Both the position numbers and the translations under genes were made by a program. The notes under the pieces are model-generated. The model was not told the DNA's origin. It ran no database searches and worked only from the letters and a program-made list of their open reading frames with translations. From Deltaproteobacteria bacterium (lineage in GTDB: Bacteria; Desulfobacterota; Desulfobaccia; Desulfobaccales; 0-14-0-80-60-11), in NCBI GenBank assembly GCA_030018495.1, contig JASEFS010000001.1, forward strand, positions 1 through 64,000: a stretch of 64,000 nt of DNA. Reading direction: 5' to 3'. Within the stretch, counting starts at the first letter, position 1; every line of letters begins with the position of its first letter. Shown here one piece after another: positions 18,761-27,700 of the stretch.

Positions 18761-19508
18761 GTGTACCTCCTTGGGAAAACTCAGGGAAAAGTTTTCCGGT
18801 CAGCCCCGGGTGTCGGGGCTGAGGTCTCGGGTTTGCTAAAAGTATCTTCCGCCGGAGGTTACAGTTAGGTTACGAGGTAGACTACGGGTGGGGAATTCGC
18901 TGCTGCTTCAGTCCTTAAACAGAATTAAAACTGAAGGATGCCTCAGGCTCGGGCGGAAGGCCGGGATATACTCCAAGTTTCCACCCCCTTTGAAATATTT
19001 TCTCGGCTAAGGCTTGTTGCCGCGTATCCAAATATAAAACAAACGGGATGAATTTGCAAGCCGGAACCATAGTTACGGGAATTGCGTGGAGGCAAGGAAA
19101 CAAAGTCTGTTTAGGGCAGGGCCGGGCAGCGGGTGACTGACAAAAGACCTGGTTCAGGAAGGCGCCTTTCCCGGTTCCCAGGCTAGCTTGGGAGCCGAGA
19201 TTTTTTGCCAGGCTGAGTTTGGGGCCAGCAGGCGTTCCCGAGTACAACTTGAGGACAAGAGCTAAAATGAAGAGCCGGCGCCCTCTCCGGCTTGGAACCG
19301 CCGGGGGGCGGCGGTTCTGCATTTGCCTGCAGGGCTTGATTTATCAGGCCCTCTCGGCCGAATCCAAACAGGACGCCATGAATGGCGCCCCTACGCCTGC
19401 AGGATACTTCTTTTCCTGATTCCGGTTCTTGGTTGAACAAAAAATACTGAAGAGGCTGGCTCTTTTATTCTAAAGCAATCCCAAGCGCGCTTGAGAATGA
19501 ATGGACCG
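18761..19508. other. Intergenic region with several palindromes
   Basis: About 750 bases without a convincing gene. Inverted repeats include GAACCGCCG (19295-19303) with CGGCGGTTC (19309-19317), a perfect 9-bp stem; CGCCAT..ATGGCG near 19374-19387; and TCCCA..TGGGA near 19177-19194. The open frame across 18915-19322 has repeat-like composition and no ribosome binding site. Confidence 0.6.
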
Positions 19509-20987
19509 CTATTTCACCTTCCAAATCGTGCCCTGGGGCGTATCCTCCAGCATAATCCCCATTTCCAGCAAATCCTTGCGGATTTTGTCCGCCCTGGCCC
19601 AGTCCTTGTTTTTCCTCGCCTCGGCGCGCTGGGCGATCAGGGCTTCGATCTCCTCGGGGGGAATGGGCAGTTCCGCGGGCTTCTGGCGCAGAGTGGTGAG
19701 CATGTCCGCAGGGTCGGACTGGAGGAGATTCAAGACGTGGCCCAATTCCAGGAACTGCTGGTGCAGGTGGGCCAGGAGGGCCAAATAGTTGGGTTCGGCG
19801 GAGGGGTTTTCCAGCAGGCGGTTGGCCAGGCGCACCGCGTCGAAAAGATACCCCAATGCTAAAGCGGTGTTGACGTCGTCTTCCAGGGCTTCGTCGAAGC
19901 GGGCGGCCAGCGTCTTGAGGCGCGCCGTTTCCTCTGAGGTGAGCACCGCGGGCGTAAAATCTTCGGGGGGCGGGCCGCCGGGAGCGGGGTGGGCCCGCAG
20001 CAGGTCTTCGATTTTGGCCAACGGCGTATAAAGGCGCACCAGCGCGGTTTCGGCTTCGGCCAGGGCCGCGTCCGAAAAATCCAGGGGGCTGCGGTAATGG
20101 TTGTTGATGAGAAACAGGCGCACTACTTCCGCGGGGAATTTCGCCAGAACCTCCTTGATGGTGAAGAAGTTGCCCAGGGATTTGCTCATCTTCTCCTGGT
20201 TGATGGTGAGGAGGCCGTGGTGCACCCAAAAACGGGCAAAGGGTTTGCCCGTGGCCGCTTCTGATTGGGCCAGCTCGTTTTCGTGATGGGGAAACATGAG
20301 GTCCAGGCCGCCGCCGTGGATGTCCAGGGTTTCGCCCAGATACTTCATGGACATGGCCGAGCATTCGATATGCCAGCCCGGGCGGCCCGGCCCCCAGGGG
20401 CTGGGCCAGGCAGGTTCGTCCGGCTTGCTGGCCTTCCAGAGCACAAAGTCCAGGGGGTCTTCCTTGGCTTCGGCCACTTCGATGCGGGCCCCGGCCTCCA
20501 GGTCCTCCAGGCTTTGGCCGCTGAGCTTGCCGTAGCCGGGAAAGCGGCGCACCCGGAAGTAGACGTCGCCGCCGGGCTCGCTCTGATAGGCAAAGCCCTT
20601 TTCTTCCAGACGCCGGATGATCTCGAGCATCTCCGGGATGTGCTCCGTGGCCTTGGGCTCGATTTGGGCCGGCGGGATGCCGAGGGCGGCCATATCTTCC
20701 TGGAAGGAGGCGATGTAGCGGGCCGCAATCTCGTCCCAGGCCGCGCCCTCCTGCTTGGCGCGGGTCAAGATCTTGTCGTCGATGTCCGTATAGTTGCGCA
20801 CCCAGGTGACGTCGAAGCCCCGGCGGCGCAGCCACCGCACCAGGACTTCGAAAAACACTGAAGAGCGGGCGTGGCCCAAATGGCAGTCGTCGTAGGCGGT
20901 AATCCCGCAGGCATAGAGGCCTATCCGGCCGGGGGTCTGCGGTTCCAGGAGCTCTTTCCGTCGGGTCAGAGTGTTGTAAAGTTGCAT
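19509..20987 (-). CDS. cysS: Cysteinyl-tRNA synthetase
   Basis: 492 residues. Class I synthetase: the zinc ligand Cys in GLYACGITAYD (about 24-34), the HIGH variant HLGHARS (about 36-42), the signature WHIECSAMSMKYLG and KMSKSLGN (about 265-272). The zinc site that selects cysteine is intact. The gene stands alone on the minus strand, divergent from the PC4-like gene. Confidence 0.98.
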   Translation of the reverse strand: MQLYNTLTRRKELLEPQTPGRIGLYACGITAYDDCHLGHARSSVFFEVLVRWLRRRGFDVTWVRNYTDIDDKILTRAKQEGAAWDEIAARYIASFQEDMAALGIPPAQIEPKATEHIPEMLEIIRRLEEKGFAYQSEPGGDVYFRVRRFPGYGKLSGQSLEDLEAGARIEVAEAKEDPLDFVLWKASKPDEPAWPSPWGPGRPGWHIECSAMSMKYLGETLDIHGGGLDLMFPHHENELAQSEAATGKPFARFWVHHGLLTINQEKMSKSLGNFFTIKEVLAKFPAEVVRLFLINNHYRSPLDFSDAALAEAETALVRLYTPLAKIEDLLRAHPAPGGPPPEDFTPAVLTSEETARLKTLAARFDEALEDDVNTALALGYLFDAVRLANRLLENPSAEPNYLALLAHLHQQFLELGHVLNLLQSDPADMLTTLRQKPAELPIPPEEIEALIAQRAEARKNKDWARADKIRKDLLEMGIMLEDTPQGTIWKVK

Positions 20988-21118
20988 AAGAGGTTTATCC
21001 CTTTTCTATAGGTTCAGCCCAAGCGCCTAAACGCCTCCCGGGGGCTTGACAAAACCGCCCGGATAGGCGAAGTCAATGGCGTACCGCTTCCTATTTAAGC
21101 CAACGATCATCAGGGGGA

Positions 21119-21382
21119 ATGATGTCCGAAGTCATCGCCAAAGTTACCAAAAACGCCCGGGAGACCGTATTTTTCTCATTATCGGAATTTCGGGGCCATC
21201 GTCTCATAGACATCCGCGTCCATGTGCCGGGGGACAAGGAGGACGAGTGGGTCCCCACCCGCAAAGGGGTGTCCCTGGCCGTGGGACTCTATCCCGAATT
21301 CAAGCAGGCCATGGCCAAGGTGGAGCAGGCGCTGCTTGACCAGAAGCTGCTGGATCCCGAAGACCTGGAGCCGGCCGGCTGA
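21119..21382 (+). CDS. PC4/p15-like transcriptional coactivator protein
   Basis: 87 residues. The core FFSLSEFRGHRLIDIRVHVPGDKEDEWVPTRKGVSLAV (about 19-56) matches the PC4 fold: SLSEFRG, DIR and the WVPTRKGV strand are its hallmarks. PC4-like proteins bind single-stranded DNA as dimers; in bacteria they are assigned only loosely to transcription or repair. Two adjacent ATG codons (21119 and 21122) follow AGGGGG at 21112-21117. Confidence 0.82.
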   Translation: MMSEVIAKVTKNARETVFFSLSEFRGHRLIDIRVHVPGDKEDEWVPTRKGVSLAVGLYPEFKQAMAKVEQALLDQKLLDPEDLEPAG

Positions 21383-21563
21383 AGGTTATAGTTTATCGCA
21401 CCGAAGCCGGTAAAGTAAACAGCGGCAACCAGCTTAATTCGAAGGGCGATTTTCCGAAAATCACCGGTATCCTGCCATTAATTTGCCCTCTGAGTATTGC
21501 TTCGCCGCTAACAGGCACTATCTTTTGGATAATTCTAAAAACCGGTGTTCGAAAGGAGCGGCG

Positions 21564-22151
21564 ATGAAAAAATATCAAGTGCTGGATTATAAGCACCTGC
21601 TGGGCATGGAAGGTTTCAGCGACAACCTGCTTAACAACCATTTCACTCTGTATCAGGGCTATGTCAATAATACCAACAAGGTCATGGAAACCCTGGAGAA
21701 CATGCTCAAGGAAGGCAGGCAGGGGGACTACGAGTTTGCCGAGCTGAAACGCCGCTTGGGCTGGGAATGGAACGGCATGCGGCTCCATGAGCTTTATTTT
21801 GAGAACTTGGGAGGCAGCGGCGATCCCACCAAGGCCCCCACCGTGATGAAAGCCGTGGAAGAGCAGTTCGGCTCTTTTGACGCCTGCGCCAAGGATTTCA
21901 TGGCCACGGCCGGCATGCGGGGCATCGGCTGGGTCATCACCTACCAGGACATCGCCCAGGGCATCGTTTTCAACCAGTGGATAAACGAGCACGATGTGGG
22001 GCATCCCTCCGGTCTCAATCCTCTCCTGGTGCTGGACGTCTTCGAGCACGCCTTTATGATCGACTACGGCCTGAAAAAGGCTGATTATGTGGGGGCTTTT
22101 TTCAAAAACGTCAAATGGGAAGAAGTGGAGAAGCGCTACGTCAAAAAGTAG
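21564..22151 (+). CDS. sodB: Iron/manganese superoxide dismutase
   Basis: 195 residues from the ATG at 21564 with a GAAAGGAG site. Metal ligands are H26, H75, D158 and H162 (DVFEHAF). It differs from E. coli SodB in the first helix, where NNHFTLYQGYVNNTN replaces the usual H-H-x-Y motif, and has GGSGDPT rather than the typical loop. Such divergent forms occur in anaerobes and archaea. It probably converts superoxide to peroxide during oxygen exposure; metal preference cannot be judged. Confidence 0.88.
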   Translation: MKKYQVLDYKHLLGMEGFSDNLLNNHFTLYQGYVNNTNKVMETLENMLKEGRQGDYEFAELKRRLGWEWNGMRLHELYFENLGGSGDPTKAPTVMKAVEEQFGSFDACAKDFMATAGMRGIGWVITYQDIAQGIVFNQWINEHDVGHPSGLNPLLVLDVFEHAFMIDYGLKKADYVGAFFKNVKWEEVEKRYVKK

Positions 22152-22349
22152 CTTCTCAAAACATAATACCAAATAAAGTGGGTCGGGGCTTGGGGGAGGG
22201 GCCGGGGCTTCGGTACCCCTGCCCCTCCGAAAACATAATTTTCTTAATTTCTCGCGATGACCTAATCCTGCCATTTTTTCTTTACACCCTGGGAAAATTG
22301 CGGTAGGTTAGCCTCGCCGTCCGGGTGGGCGGCGGGTGGAGGAGAATCA

Positions 22350-23303
22350 GTGGTACTTGGAACTGGCCTGGTTTACGACGAGCGCTATCTGCTGCACCGA
22401 CCTGGGGAATTCCATCCGGAGCGCCCCGCCCGCCTGGAGGCGATTATCCAACGCCTGCAGGACACCGGCTTGATGGAGAAGCTGGTAAGAATTCATCCTT
22501 ATGAGGCGCCGCTCCCCTGGGTCCAGCGCCTGCACGATGCGGATTATATAAAACGCTTTCAGGAGGCCTGCAAAAAAGGCCTGAGCATTTTCATGGTGCC
22601 TGATTGCGGCATTTGCCCGGAATCTTACGACATCGCCCTGTTGGCCGCGGGGGGAGTAATGGCAGGCGTCGAGGCGGTCATGCAGGGCCTGGTCAAAAAC
22701 GCCTTTTGCGCGGTGCGGCCGCCGGGCCACCACGCGGAGCACAATCGGGCTTTGGGATTTTGCTTTTTCAACAATATAGCCATTGCTGCGGTTTATCTCC
22801 TGGAAAACTTCGGCCTTTCCCGGGTGGCCATCATCGACTGGGACGTGCACCACGGCAACGGCACCCAGCATCTTTTTGAAGAGGACCCCCGGGTTTTTTA
22901 CCTGTCTCTGCATGAAGATCCCACCATGTGCTATCCCGGCACGGGCTTTGCCAGGGAGATCGGCAGAGGACCCGGCAAAGGCACGGTTCTGAACCTGCCC
23001 CTGCCGGGAGGCAGCGGGGATAAAGAATACCTGACCGCTTTGGAGAGGGAAGGCCTGCCCAAAGTGAAGCGCTTTGCGCCTGAATTCGTGTTGGTTTCCG
23101 CGGGATTCGACGCCCATGAGGATGACCCGTTGGCCCACCAAAACCTTACCCGGGAAGCCTATAAAGCTATGGGGAGCATGATCCTGGACCTGGCCCGGGA
23201 GACCGCGGGCGGGCGCCTGGTGAGCGTCTTGGAGGGAGGGTACAACCTGACGGCCTTGGCCGATTGTGTGGAGGACCACCTGCGCCAGCTAATGGCGGCA
23301 TAA
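22350..23303 (+). CDS. Histone deacetylase-family amidohydrolase
   Basis: 317 residues, starting at GTG 22350 with GGAGGAGA upstream. Zinc-dependent arginase-fold deacetylase: RPPGHHAEHN (charge-relay His pair), DWDVHHGNGTQ (zinc ligands Asp and His) and SAGFDAHEDDP (third zinc ligand Asp) are all present. Bacterial members remove acetyl groups from acetyl-CoA synthetase, polyamines or acetoin-related substrates. Substrate is unknown here. Confidence 0.92.
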   Translation: MVLGTGLVYDERYLLHRPGEFHPERPARLEAIIQRLQDTGLMEKLVRIHPYEAPLPWVQRLHDADYIKRFQEACKKGLSIFMVPDCGICPESYDIALLAAGGVMAGVEAVMQGLVKNAFCAVRPPGHHAEHNRALGFCFFNNIAIAAVYLLENFGLSRVAIIDWDVHHGNGTQHLFEEDPRVFYLSLHEDPTMCYPGTGFAREIGRGPGKGTVLNLPLPGGSGDKEYLTALEREGLPKVKRFAPEFVLVSAGFDAHEDDPLAHQNLTREAYKAMGSMILDLARETAGGRLVSVLEGGYNLTALADCVEDHLRQLMAA

Positions 23304-23515
23304 TAAAAGAAATTTTCTTGACAACCGCTTTAAAGTGTGCTACCAGGAGACATTCTATCTAATGCTCTCTTGTTCGGGTTGAAAAGCAGTGGTTGGGGTA
23401 ATTTGTGGGTAAAAGAGATATTCGGTTTGGCTGCCGCCAGGCCTTTTTTTTTGGCCTGCACCCCGCTCCAAGCCGGACAAAAGCAGGAACGTGAACTTAA
23501 GCAGCAGGAGGTAGC

Positions 23516-23731
23516 ATGCGGTACACCGGCAAAGTTAAGTGGTTCAACGATGCCAAAGGTTACGGCTTTATCCAGCGGGAAGAAGGCCCGGACCTGTTTG
23601 TCCACTACACCAACATTGATGGCCAGGGGTTTCGGTCCCTGAAAGAAAACGAAGAAGTGGAATTCGAAGTGAACGAAGGGCCTAAAGGTTTGCAGGCCGT
23701 CAATGTCACCAGGATCGGGTCGGGAACCTAG
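23516..23731 (+). CDS. Cold-shock domain protein
   Basis: 71 residues, a single five-stranded OB fold. RNP1 KGYGFIQ and RNP2 DLFVHYT are intact, so it should bind single-stranded RNA and DNA. A leader of about 210 bases separates it from the preceding gene; a TTGACA at 23318-23323 in it might be part of the promoter, and long leaders are typical for cold-regulated csp genes. A strong terminator follows. Confidence 0.95.
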   Translation: MRYTGKVKWFNDAKGYGFIQREEGPDLFVHYTNIDGQGFRSLKENEEVEFEVNEGPKGLQAVNVTRIGSGT

Positions 23732-23754
23732 GCTTGGCCCGGCCGCACGGCAAC

Positions 23755-23781
23755 AAAAAGGGCGCTCAAGGCGCCCTTTTT
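23755..23781. terminator. Bidirectional terminator (cold-shock gene / glgX)
   Basis: A perfect 11-bp stem, AAAAAGGGCGC and GCGCCCTTTTT, with a 5-base loop. T-runs on both strands let it serve the cold-shock gene on the plus strand and glgX on the minus strand. Confidence 0.9.
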
Positions 23782-23798
23782 GATGGGTTGCGACCGTC

Positions 23799-25925
23799 TT
23801 AACGTTCAGCGGGAAGCTGTAGGCGGAACAAGGCCGTGGAGCGCGCCTCGGCCTCAAATAGGGATTTTGCCTCAAACCGCCGCTCTTCCTGGGGCACTTC
23901 ATATTCCCGGGTGTCGAAGACCAGTTCCCAGGAAGCGGGTTCGGGCGCAACGGGCAGAGTAAAAGTCAGCGGCTCATGATGCCCGTTCAAGACCCAGAAA
24001 AAAGTGTCATCCATGACCCGGTTGCCCTCGTGGTCCACTTCCTCAATGGCGTCACCGGCCAACCGCAGGCCCAGAGAACGGACGAAACTCTCATTCCAGT
24101 CCTGATCGGACATCTCATTGCCATCCGGGCGGAACCAGGTGAGGTCCTTCACGTCGGAGCTGCGAATCTTCCGTCCCTGGAAAAATCTGCGGCGCCTGAA
24201 TATGGGGTGCTTGCGGAACAATTGGATCAGGAACCCGGTAAACTCCAGTAAATCTTTGTTTTCCTCCGCCAGTTTCCAGTCCAGCCAAGAAAGTTCGTTG
24301 TCCTGGCAATAGGTGTTATTGTTGCCCTGCTGGGTGCGCCCGAATTCATCGCCGGCCAGGAGCATGGGCACGCCCTGGGACAACAACAGGGTGGCCAGAA
24401 AATTGCGCTGCTGGCGGGCCCGGAGGGCCAGAATGGCAGGGTCGTCCGTAGGCCCTTCGGCGCCGCAGTTCCAGCTTATGTTGTCCTCAATGCCGTCCCG
24501 GTTGTCTTCCAGGTTGGCTTCATTGTGTTTGAAGTGATAGCTTACCAGGTCCCGCAAGGTAAAGCCGTCATGCGCGGTGATGAAATTGATGCTGGCGTAA
24601 GGCCGCCGTCCGGTGCTTTCATAAAGATCGCTGCTGCCCGTGAGGCGATAGGCCAGGGTGGCCGCTTGACCGCCGTCGCCTTTCCAGAACCGGCGCACCG
24701 TGTCGCGATATTCCCCGTTCCATTCCGCCCAGAGGACCGGGAAGTTCCCCACCTGGTAGCCGCCTTCGCCGAGGTCCCAGGGTTCGGCGATGAGCTTCAC
24801 CTGGGAAATAACCGGGTCCTGGTGGATGATATCGAAAAAGGACCCCAGCCGGTCCACTTCGTGGAGTTCCCGGGCCAGGGTGGAGGCCAGGTCGAAGCGG
24901 AAGCCGTCCACGTGCATCATCAGCACCCAGTAGCGCAAGCTGTCCATGAGAAGCTGGAGAGCCCGGGGATGAACCATATTCAGGGAATTGCCGGTGCCGG
25001 TATAATCCATGTAATAGCGGCGGTCGGCGTCTACCAGGCGGTAATAGGCCGAGTTGTCGATGCCCCGGAAGCAAAGAGTGGGGCCGAGATGGCTTCCTTC
25101 CCCGGTGTGGTTGTAGACCACGTCCAGAATCACCTCAATGCCCGCCCGGTGCAGGGCTTTTACCATTCCCTTGAACTCCGCCACTTGCTGGCCCTCAACC
25201 CCGCGGCTGGCGTAGCTGACCTCAGGGGCGAAAAAGCCGATGGAGTTATACCCCCAGTAATTGCTCAGACCGCGCTCCACCAGGTGCCGGTCATTAACGA
25301 ACTGATGCACCGGCATGAGTTCCACCGCGGTGACGCCCAGCGACTGGAGGTATTCGATAACCGCGGGCGCAGCCAGGCCGGCATAGGTGCCGCGCAGTTC
25401 CTCGGGCACGCCCGGATGGAGCTTGGTAAACCCTTTGACGTGCATCTCGTAAATGAGGGTTTTGTGCCAAGGGGTGCGGGGGGGCGCCTCACCTTCCCAG
25501 TCAAAGGTCTGATCAACCACTACGCATTTAGGCAGGAAGGGGGAGCTGTCCCGCTCATCCTTGGACAGATCGCCATCCTGGTGGCCGATTGTATAGCCGA
25601 ACAACTCGTCACTCCACTTTATAGTCCCGGCGATAGCCTTGGCATAGGGGTCCAGCAGAAGCTTGGCGCGATTAAAGCGGTGGCCCTCCCGGGGGGCGTA
25701 AGGACCGTCCACCCGGTAGCCGTATAACTGGCCCGGGCGGACATCCGGCAGATATACATGCCAAACCATGTCGGTCTGTTCCGCCATGGGAACGCACTTC
25801 TCCCTGCCTCCGTCAAAGAGGCACAGCTCCACCCGGGCGGCATTCTCCGAGAAGAGGGCGAAATTGGTGCCGCTGCCGTCCCAGGTGGCGCCCAAAGGAT
25901 AAGGTCGGCCTGGATACTTTTTCAT
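23799..25925 (-). CDS. glgX: Glycogen debranching enzyme GlgX (isoamylase type)
   Basis: 708 residues, GH13. N-terminal CBM48 ([18 protein letters not shown]), then [35 protein letters not shown] (nucleophile Asp), [15 protein letters not shown] (acid/base Glu) and [11 protein letters not shown]. It cleaves alpha-1,6 branches of phosphorylase-limit dextrin. This is the second debranching system in the window, of a different family from the GDE gene at 12.3 kb. Single gene. Confidence 0.95.
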   Translation of the reverse strand: MKKYPGRPYPLGATWDGSGTNFALFSENAARVELCLFDGGREKCVPMAEQTDMVWHVYLPDVRPGQLYGYRVDGPYAPREGHRFNRAKLLLDPYAKAIAGTIKWSDELFGYTIGHQDGDLSKDERDSSPFLPKCVVVDQTFDWEGEAPPRTPWHKTLIYEMHVKGFTKLHPGVPEELRGTYAGLAAPAVIEYLQSLGVTAVELMPVHQFVNDRHLVERGLSNYWGYNSIGFFAPEVSYASRGVEGQQVAEFKGMVKALHRAGIEVILDVVYNHTGEGSHLGPTLCFRGIDNSAYYRLVDADRRYYMDYTGTGNSLNMVHPRALQLLMDSLRYWVLMMHVDGFRFDLASTLARELHEVDRLGSFFDIIHQDPVISQVKLIAEPWDLGEGGYQVGNFPVLWAEWNGEYRDTVRRFWKGDGGQAATLAYRLTGSSDLYESTGRRPYASINFITAHDGFTLRDLVSYHFKHNEANLEDNRDGIEDNISWNCGAEGPTDDPAILALRARQQRNFLATLLLSQGVPMLLAGDEFGRTQQGNNNTYCQDNELSWLDWKLAEENKDLLEFTGFLIQLFRKHPIFRRRRFFQGRKIRSSDVKDLTWFRPDGNEMSDQDWNESFVRSLGLRLAGDAIEEVDHEGNRVMDDTFFWVLNGHHEPLTFTLPVAPEPASWELVFDTREYEVPQEERRFEAKSLFEAEARSTALFRLQLPAER

Positions 25926-26103
25926 AGTGCCTCCGCCAGAACTAAATCTTTTGAAAATTAAGCATTGATTTATTTAAGTGCTGATAAAAAGGTAAGCCTT
26001 GATTTTCTAGAGGCAATCTTTCAAGAGGCGAAGTGTTTTATGCGGTGAGGCCTGCTTAGGCATCCGTGGGGCAGGGGGCCGGGTCAGTCGGCTGATCTCC
26101 GAT

Positions 26104-26176
26104 CATTGACATCTGCACTTAAGTTATTAATTTGAAGAAAAAGTCAATGTTCGAGCTTTTTGGGATTTCTCGAACA
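26104..26176 (+). promoter_or_regulatory. Nested inverted repeats and promoter before the 55-aa gene
   Basis: CATTGAC (26104-26110) pairs with GTCAATG (26143-26149), and TGTTCGAG (26148-26155) pairs with CTCGAACA (26169-26176), the latter ending immediately before the AAGGAGGG ribosome binding site. A TTGACA at 26106-26111 with TAATTT 16 bases later could be the promoter. The two stems overlap by two bases and so exclude each other, which would suit an RNA switch, or they may be operators. Confidence 0.45.
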
Positions 26177-26187
26177 AGGAGGGAACC

Positions 26188-26355
26188 ATGGCCCTGGAAT
26201 TAAATGACAAGGAGAAACAGATACTGAAGCACGCGCTTGAGACCTACCTCTCTGACCTCAGGGAGGAGATAGTAAAGACAGAAGCCCATCATTGGAAACC
26301 TCCCTTGCATGAGGAAGAGGAAATAATCAAAAAGATTATTGCTGATTTATCCTGA
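26188..26355 (+). CDS. Small charged protein, 55 residues
   Basis: A short gene starting ATG GCC with AAGGAGGG placed 4 bases before it, ending at TGA 26353-26355. The protein is two helices: MALELNDKEKQILKHALETY followed by a segment reading LSDLREEIVKTEAHHW and ending with EEEEIIKKIIADLS. It has no cysteine and no membrane segment. The strong ribosome binding site, upstream inverted repeats and an abutting terminator support a real single-gene unit. I do not recognise a function; two-helix proteins of this kind often accompany stress responses, which is only a guess. Confidence 0.72.
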   Translation: MALELNDKEKQILKHALETYLSDLREEIVKTEAHHWKPPLHEEEEIIKKIIADLS

Positions 26356-26374
26356 GGTATTCAGGATTTTCCCT
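26349..26374 (+). terminator. Terminator overlapping the stop of the 55-aa gene
   Basis: ATCCTGA (26349-26355, including the stop codon) pairs with TCAGGAT (26361-26367) and is followed by TTTCCCTTCTT. Confidence 0.5.
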
Positions 26375-26450
26375 TCTTGGTAGCATACTCGAGAATCAGG
26401 TCTGCCTTCCGTGCGTGGCAGACCCCGGATATCTCCGGTGCAGTCGAAGC

Positions 26451-26484
26451 AAAAAGGGTGGGCCCTTGCCCACCCTGCTTTTTT
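26451..26484. terminator. Bidirectional terminator downstream of ahbC
   Basis: GGGTGGGC (26456-26463), loop CCTT, GCCCACCC (26468-26475), flanked by an A-run on the left and a T-run on the right. On the minus strand it ends the ClpX-like/ahbC operon, 29 bases after the stop. Confidence 0.85.
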
Positions 26485-26512
26485 CTTGAACCACTGGCCC
26501 ACTGACCGCCGG

Positions 26513-27700
26513 CTACCGCTTCAGCCCGATTTCCTCATCCGTCAGGTAGCAGGCCGGGTCTGGGGCCCAGAGGTCGCCGGTGACGGCTTCGGCCCGGACC
26601 CGGAAGTTGCCGGCGCAGACGCTCAGCCACTGGCAGCCGGCGCAGCGTCCGGTGACGTGGCGCTTTTTGTCCTTGAGCTTGGCCAGGAGGGGATGGGAGA
26701 GGTCGGTCCAGATTTGGCTGAAGGGGCGCTCCCTGACGTTGCCGAAGGAAAAGTGCCGCCAAAACTGGTCGGCATGGACCTGCCCGTCCCAACTGACGCA
26801 GCCGATGCCCCGGCCCGAGTTGTTGCCTTCGTTCATTTTCAGAAGTTCCAGCACTTCCTTGGCCCGCTCCGGATTTTCTTTAAGGAGTTTCAAGTAAATG
26901 TAGGGGCCGTCCGCGTGGTTGTCCACGGTGAGGACTTCCACCTCGCGGCTCTGATCGAAAAGCCGCCGGGTGCGGGCGCAGATCAGGTCCACCAGGTCCC
27001 GGGTCTCGGCGTGGCTCAGGGCTTCGGACAACAGCTTGCTGCCGCGGCCGGTGTAGACCAGGTGGTAGAAGCAAATGCGGGGAATGTGGTACTCCTCCAC
27101 CAGGTCGAAAATGGCCGGCACTTCCCGGTAGTTGAGCCGGCTCATGGTGAAGCGCAGGCCCACTTTAAGTCCCGCCTCCTGACAATTCTTCACCCCTTCC
27201 ATAGCCGCCGCGAAAGAGCCGGGCTGGCCCCGGAATTTGTCGTGAGTGGCCTCGACGCCGTCCAGGCTGATGCCCACGTAGGAGAGGCCCAGCTTCTGGA
27301 GGTCCCGGGCCACCTCCCGGGTGATGAGGGTGCCGTTGGTGGAGATCACGGCCCGCATGCCGGATTTCACCGTGCGCTCCACCAGGGTGAAGAGGTCGTC
27401 CCGCATAAGCGGCTCGCCGCCGGAGAAGAGCACTACAGGGACGCCGAAATTTTTGAGGTCTTCAAGTAAGGCCAGGCCCTCGGAGTGGGTCAATTCATCC
27501 GGAGCCGCGGCCGCGGTGGCTTGGGCGTAGCAATGCAGACACTTCAGATTGCAGCGCTTGGTGACGTTCCACACCACCACCGGCTTTTTGTCCGCGGCGA
27601 ATTGCAGCAGATGGGAGGGCAGGTCTTGGGAGCGGCGGTGGTAGCGGAGTACGTCGCCGGCTTCCACCGCGCCGCAGTACAGTTTGGAAATGCCGATCAT
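26513..27700 (-). CDS. ahbC: AhbC: 12,18-didecarboxysiroheme deacetylase (radical SAM)
   Basis: 395 residues. In the alternative haem pathway of sulfate reducers and archaea, AhbC converts 12,18-didecarboxysirohaem to Fe-coproporphyrin III. The N-terminus MIGISKLYCGAVEAGDVLRY and LPSHLLQFAADKKPVVVWN are typical of AhbC; radical SAM cysteines are C50, C54 and C57 (CNLKCLHC), and a C-terminal SPASM-type region holds further cysteines (GCVSWDG, RCAGCQWLSVCAGNF, ACYL). The ATG overlaps the stop of the ClpX-like gene (TAATG), so the two are co-translated. ahbA, ahbB and ahbD are not in the window. Confidence 0.9.
   Translation of the reverse strand: MIGISKLYCGAVEAGDVLRYHRRSQDLPSHLLQFAADKKPVVVWNVTKRCNLKCLHCYAQATAAAAPDELTHSEGLALLEDLKNFGVPVVLFSGGEPLMRDDLFTLVERTVKSGMRAVISTNGTLITREVARDLQKLGLSYVGISLDGVEATHDKFRGQPGSFAAAMEGVKNCQEAGLKVGLRFTMSRLNYREVPAIFDLVEEYHIPRICFYHLVYTGRGSKLLSEALSHAETRDLVDLICARTRRLFDQSREVEVLTVDNHADGPYIYLKLLKENPERAKEVLELLKMNEGNNSGRGIGCVSWDGQVHADQFWRHFSFGNVRERPFSQIWTDLSHPLLAKLKDKKRHVTGRCAGCQWLSVCAGNFRVRAEAVTGDLWAPDPACYLTDEEIGLKR

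Noticed and set aside
18915-19322. 135-codon minus-strand frame in the gap before cysS
   Set aside because: No ribosome binding site, composition of repeat DNA, spans several palindromes.
19465-20835. 456-codon minus-strand frame inside cysS
   Set aside because: Shadow of cysS in another frame; low-complexity Arg/Gly/Pro composition and no homology pattern.
23318-23346. Promoter for the cold-shock gene at TTGACA 23318
   Set aside because: The -35 box is perfect, but the sequence 17 bases later (TACCAG) is a poor -10 box, so I did not list it as a feature.
24525-25727. 400-codon plus-strand frame opposite glgX
   Set aside because: Antisense of glgX with no ribosome binding site or recognisable motif.
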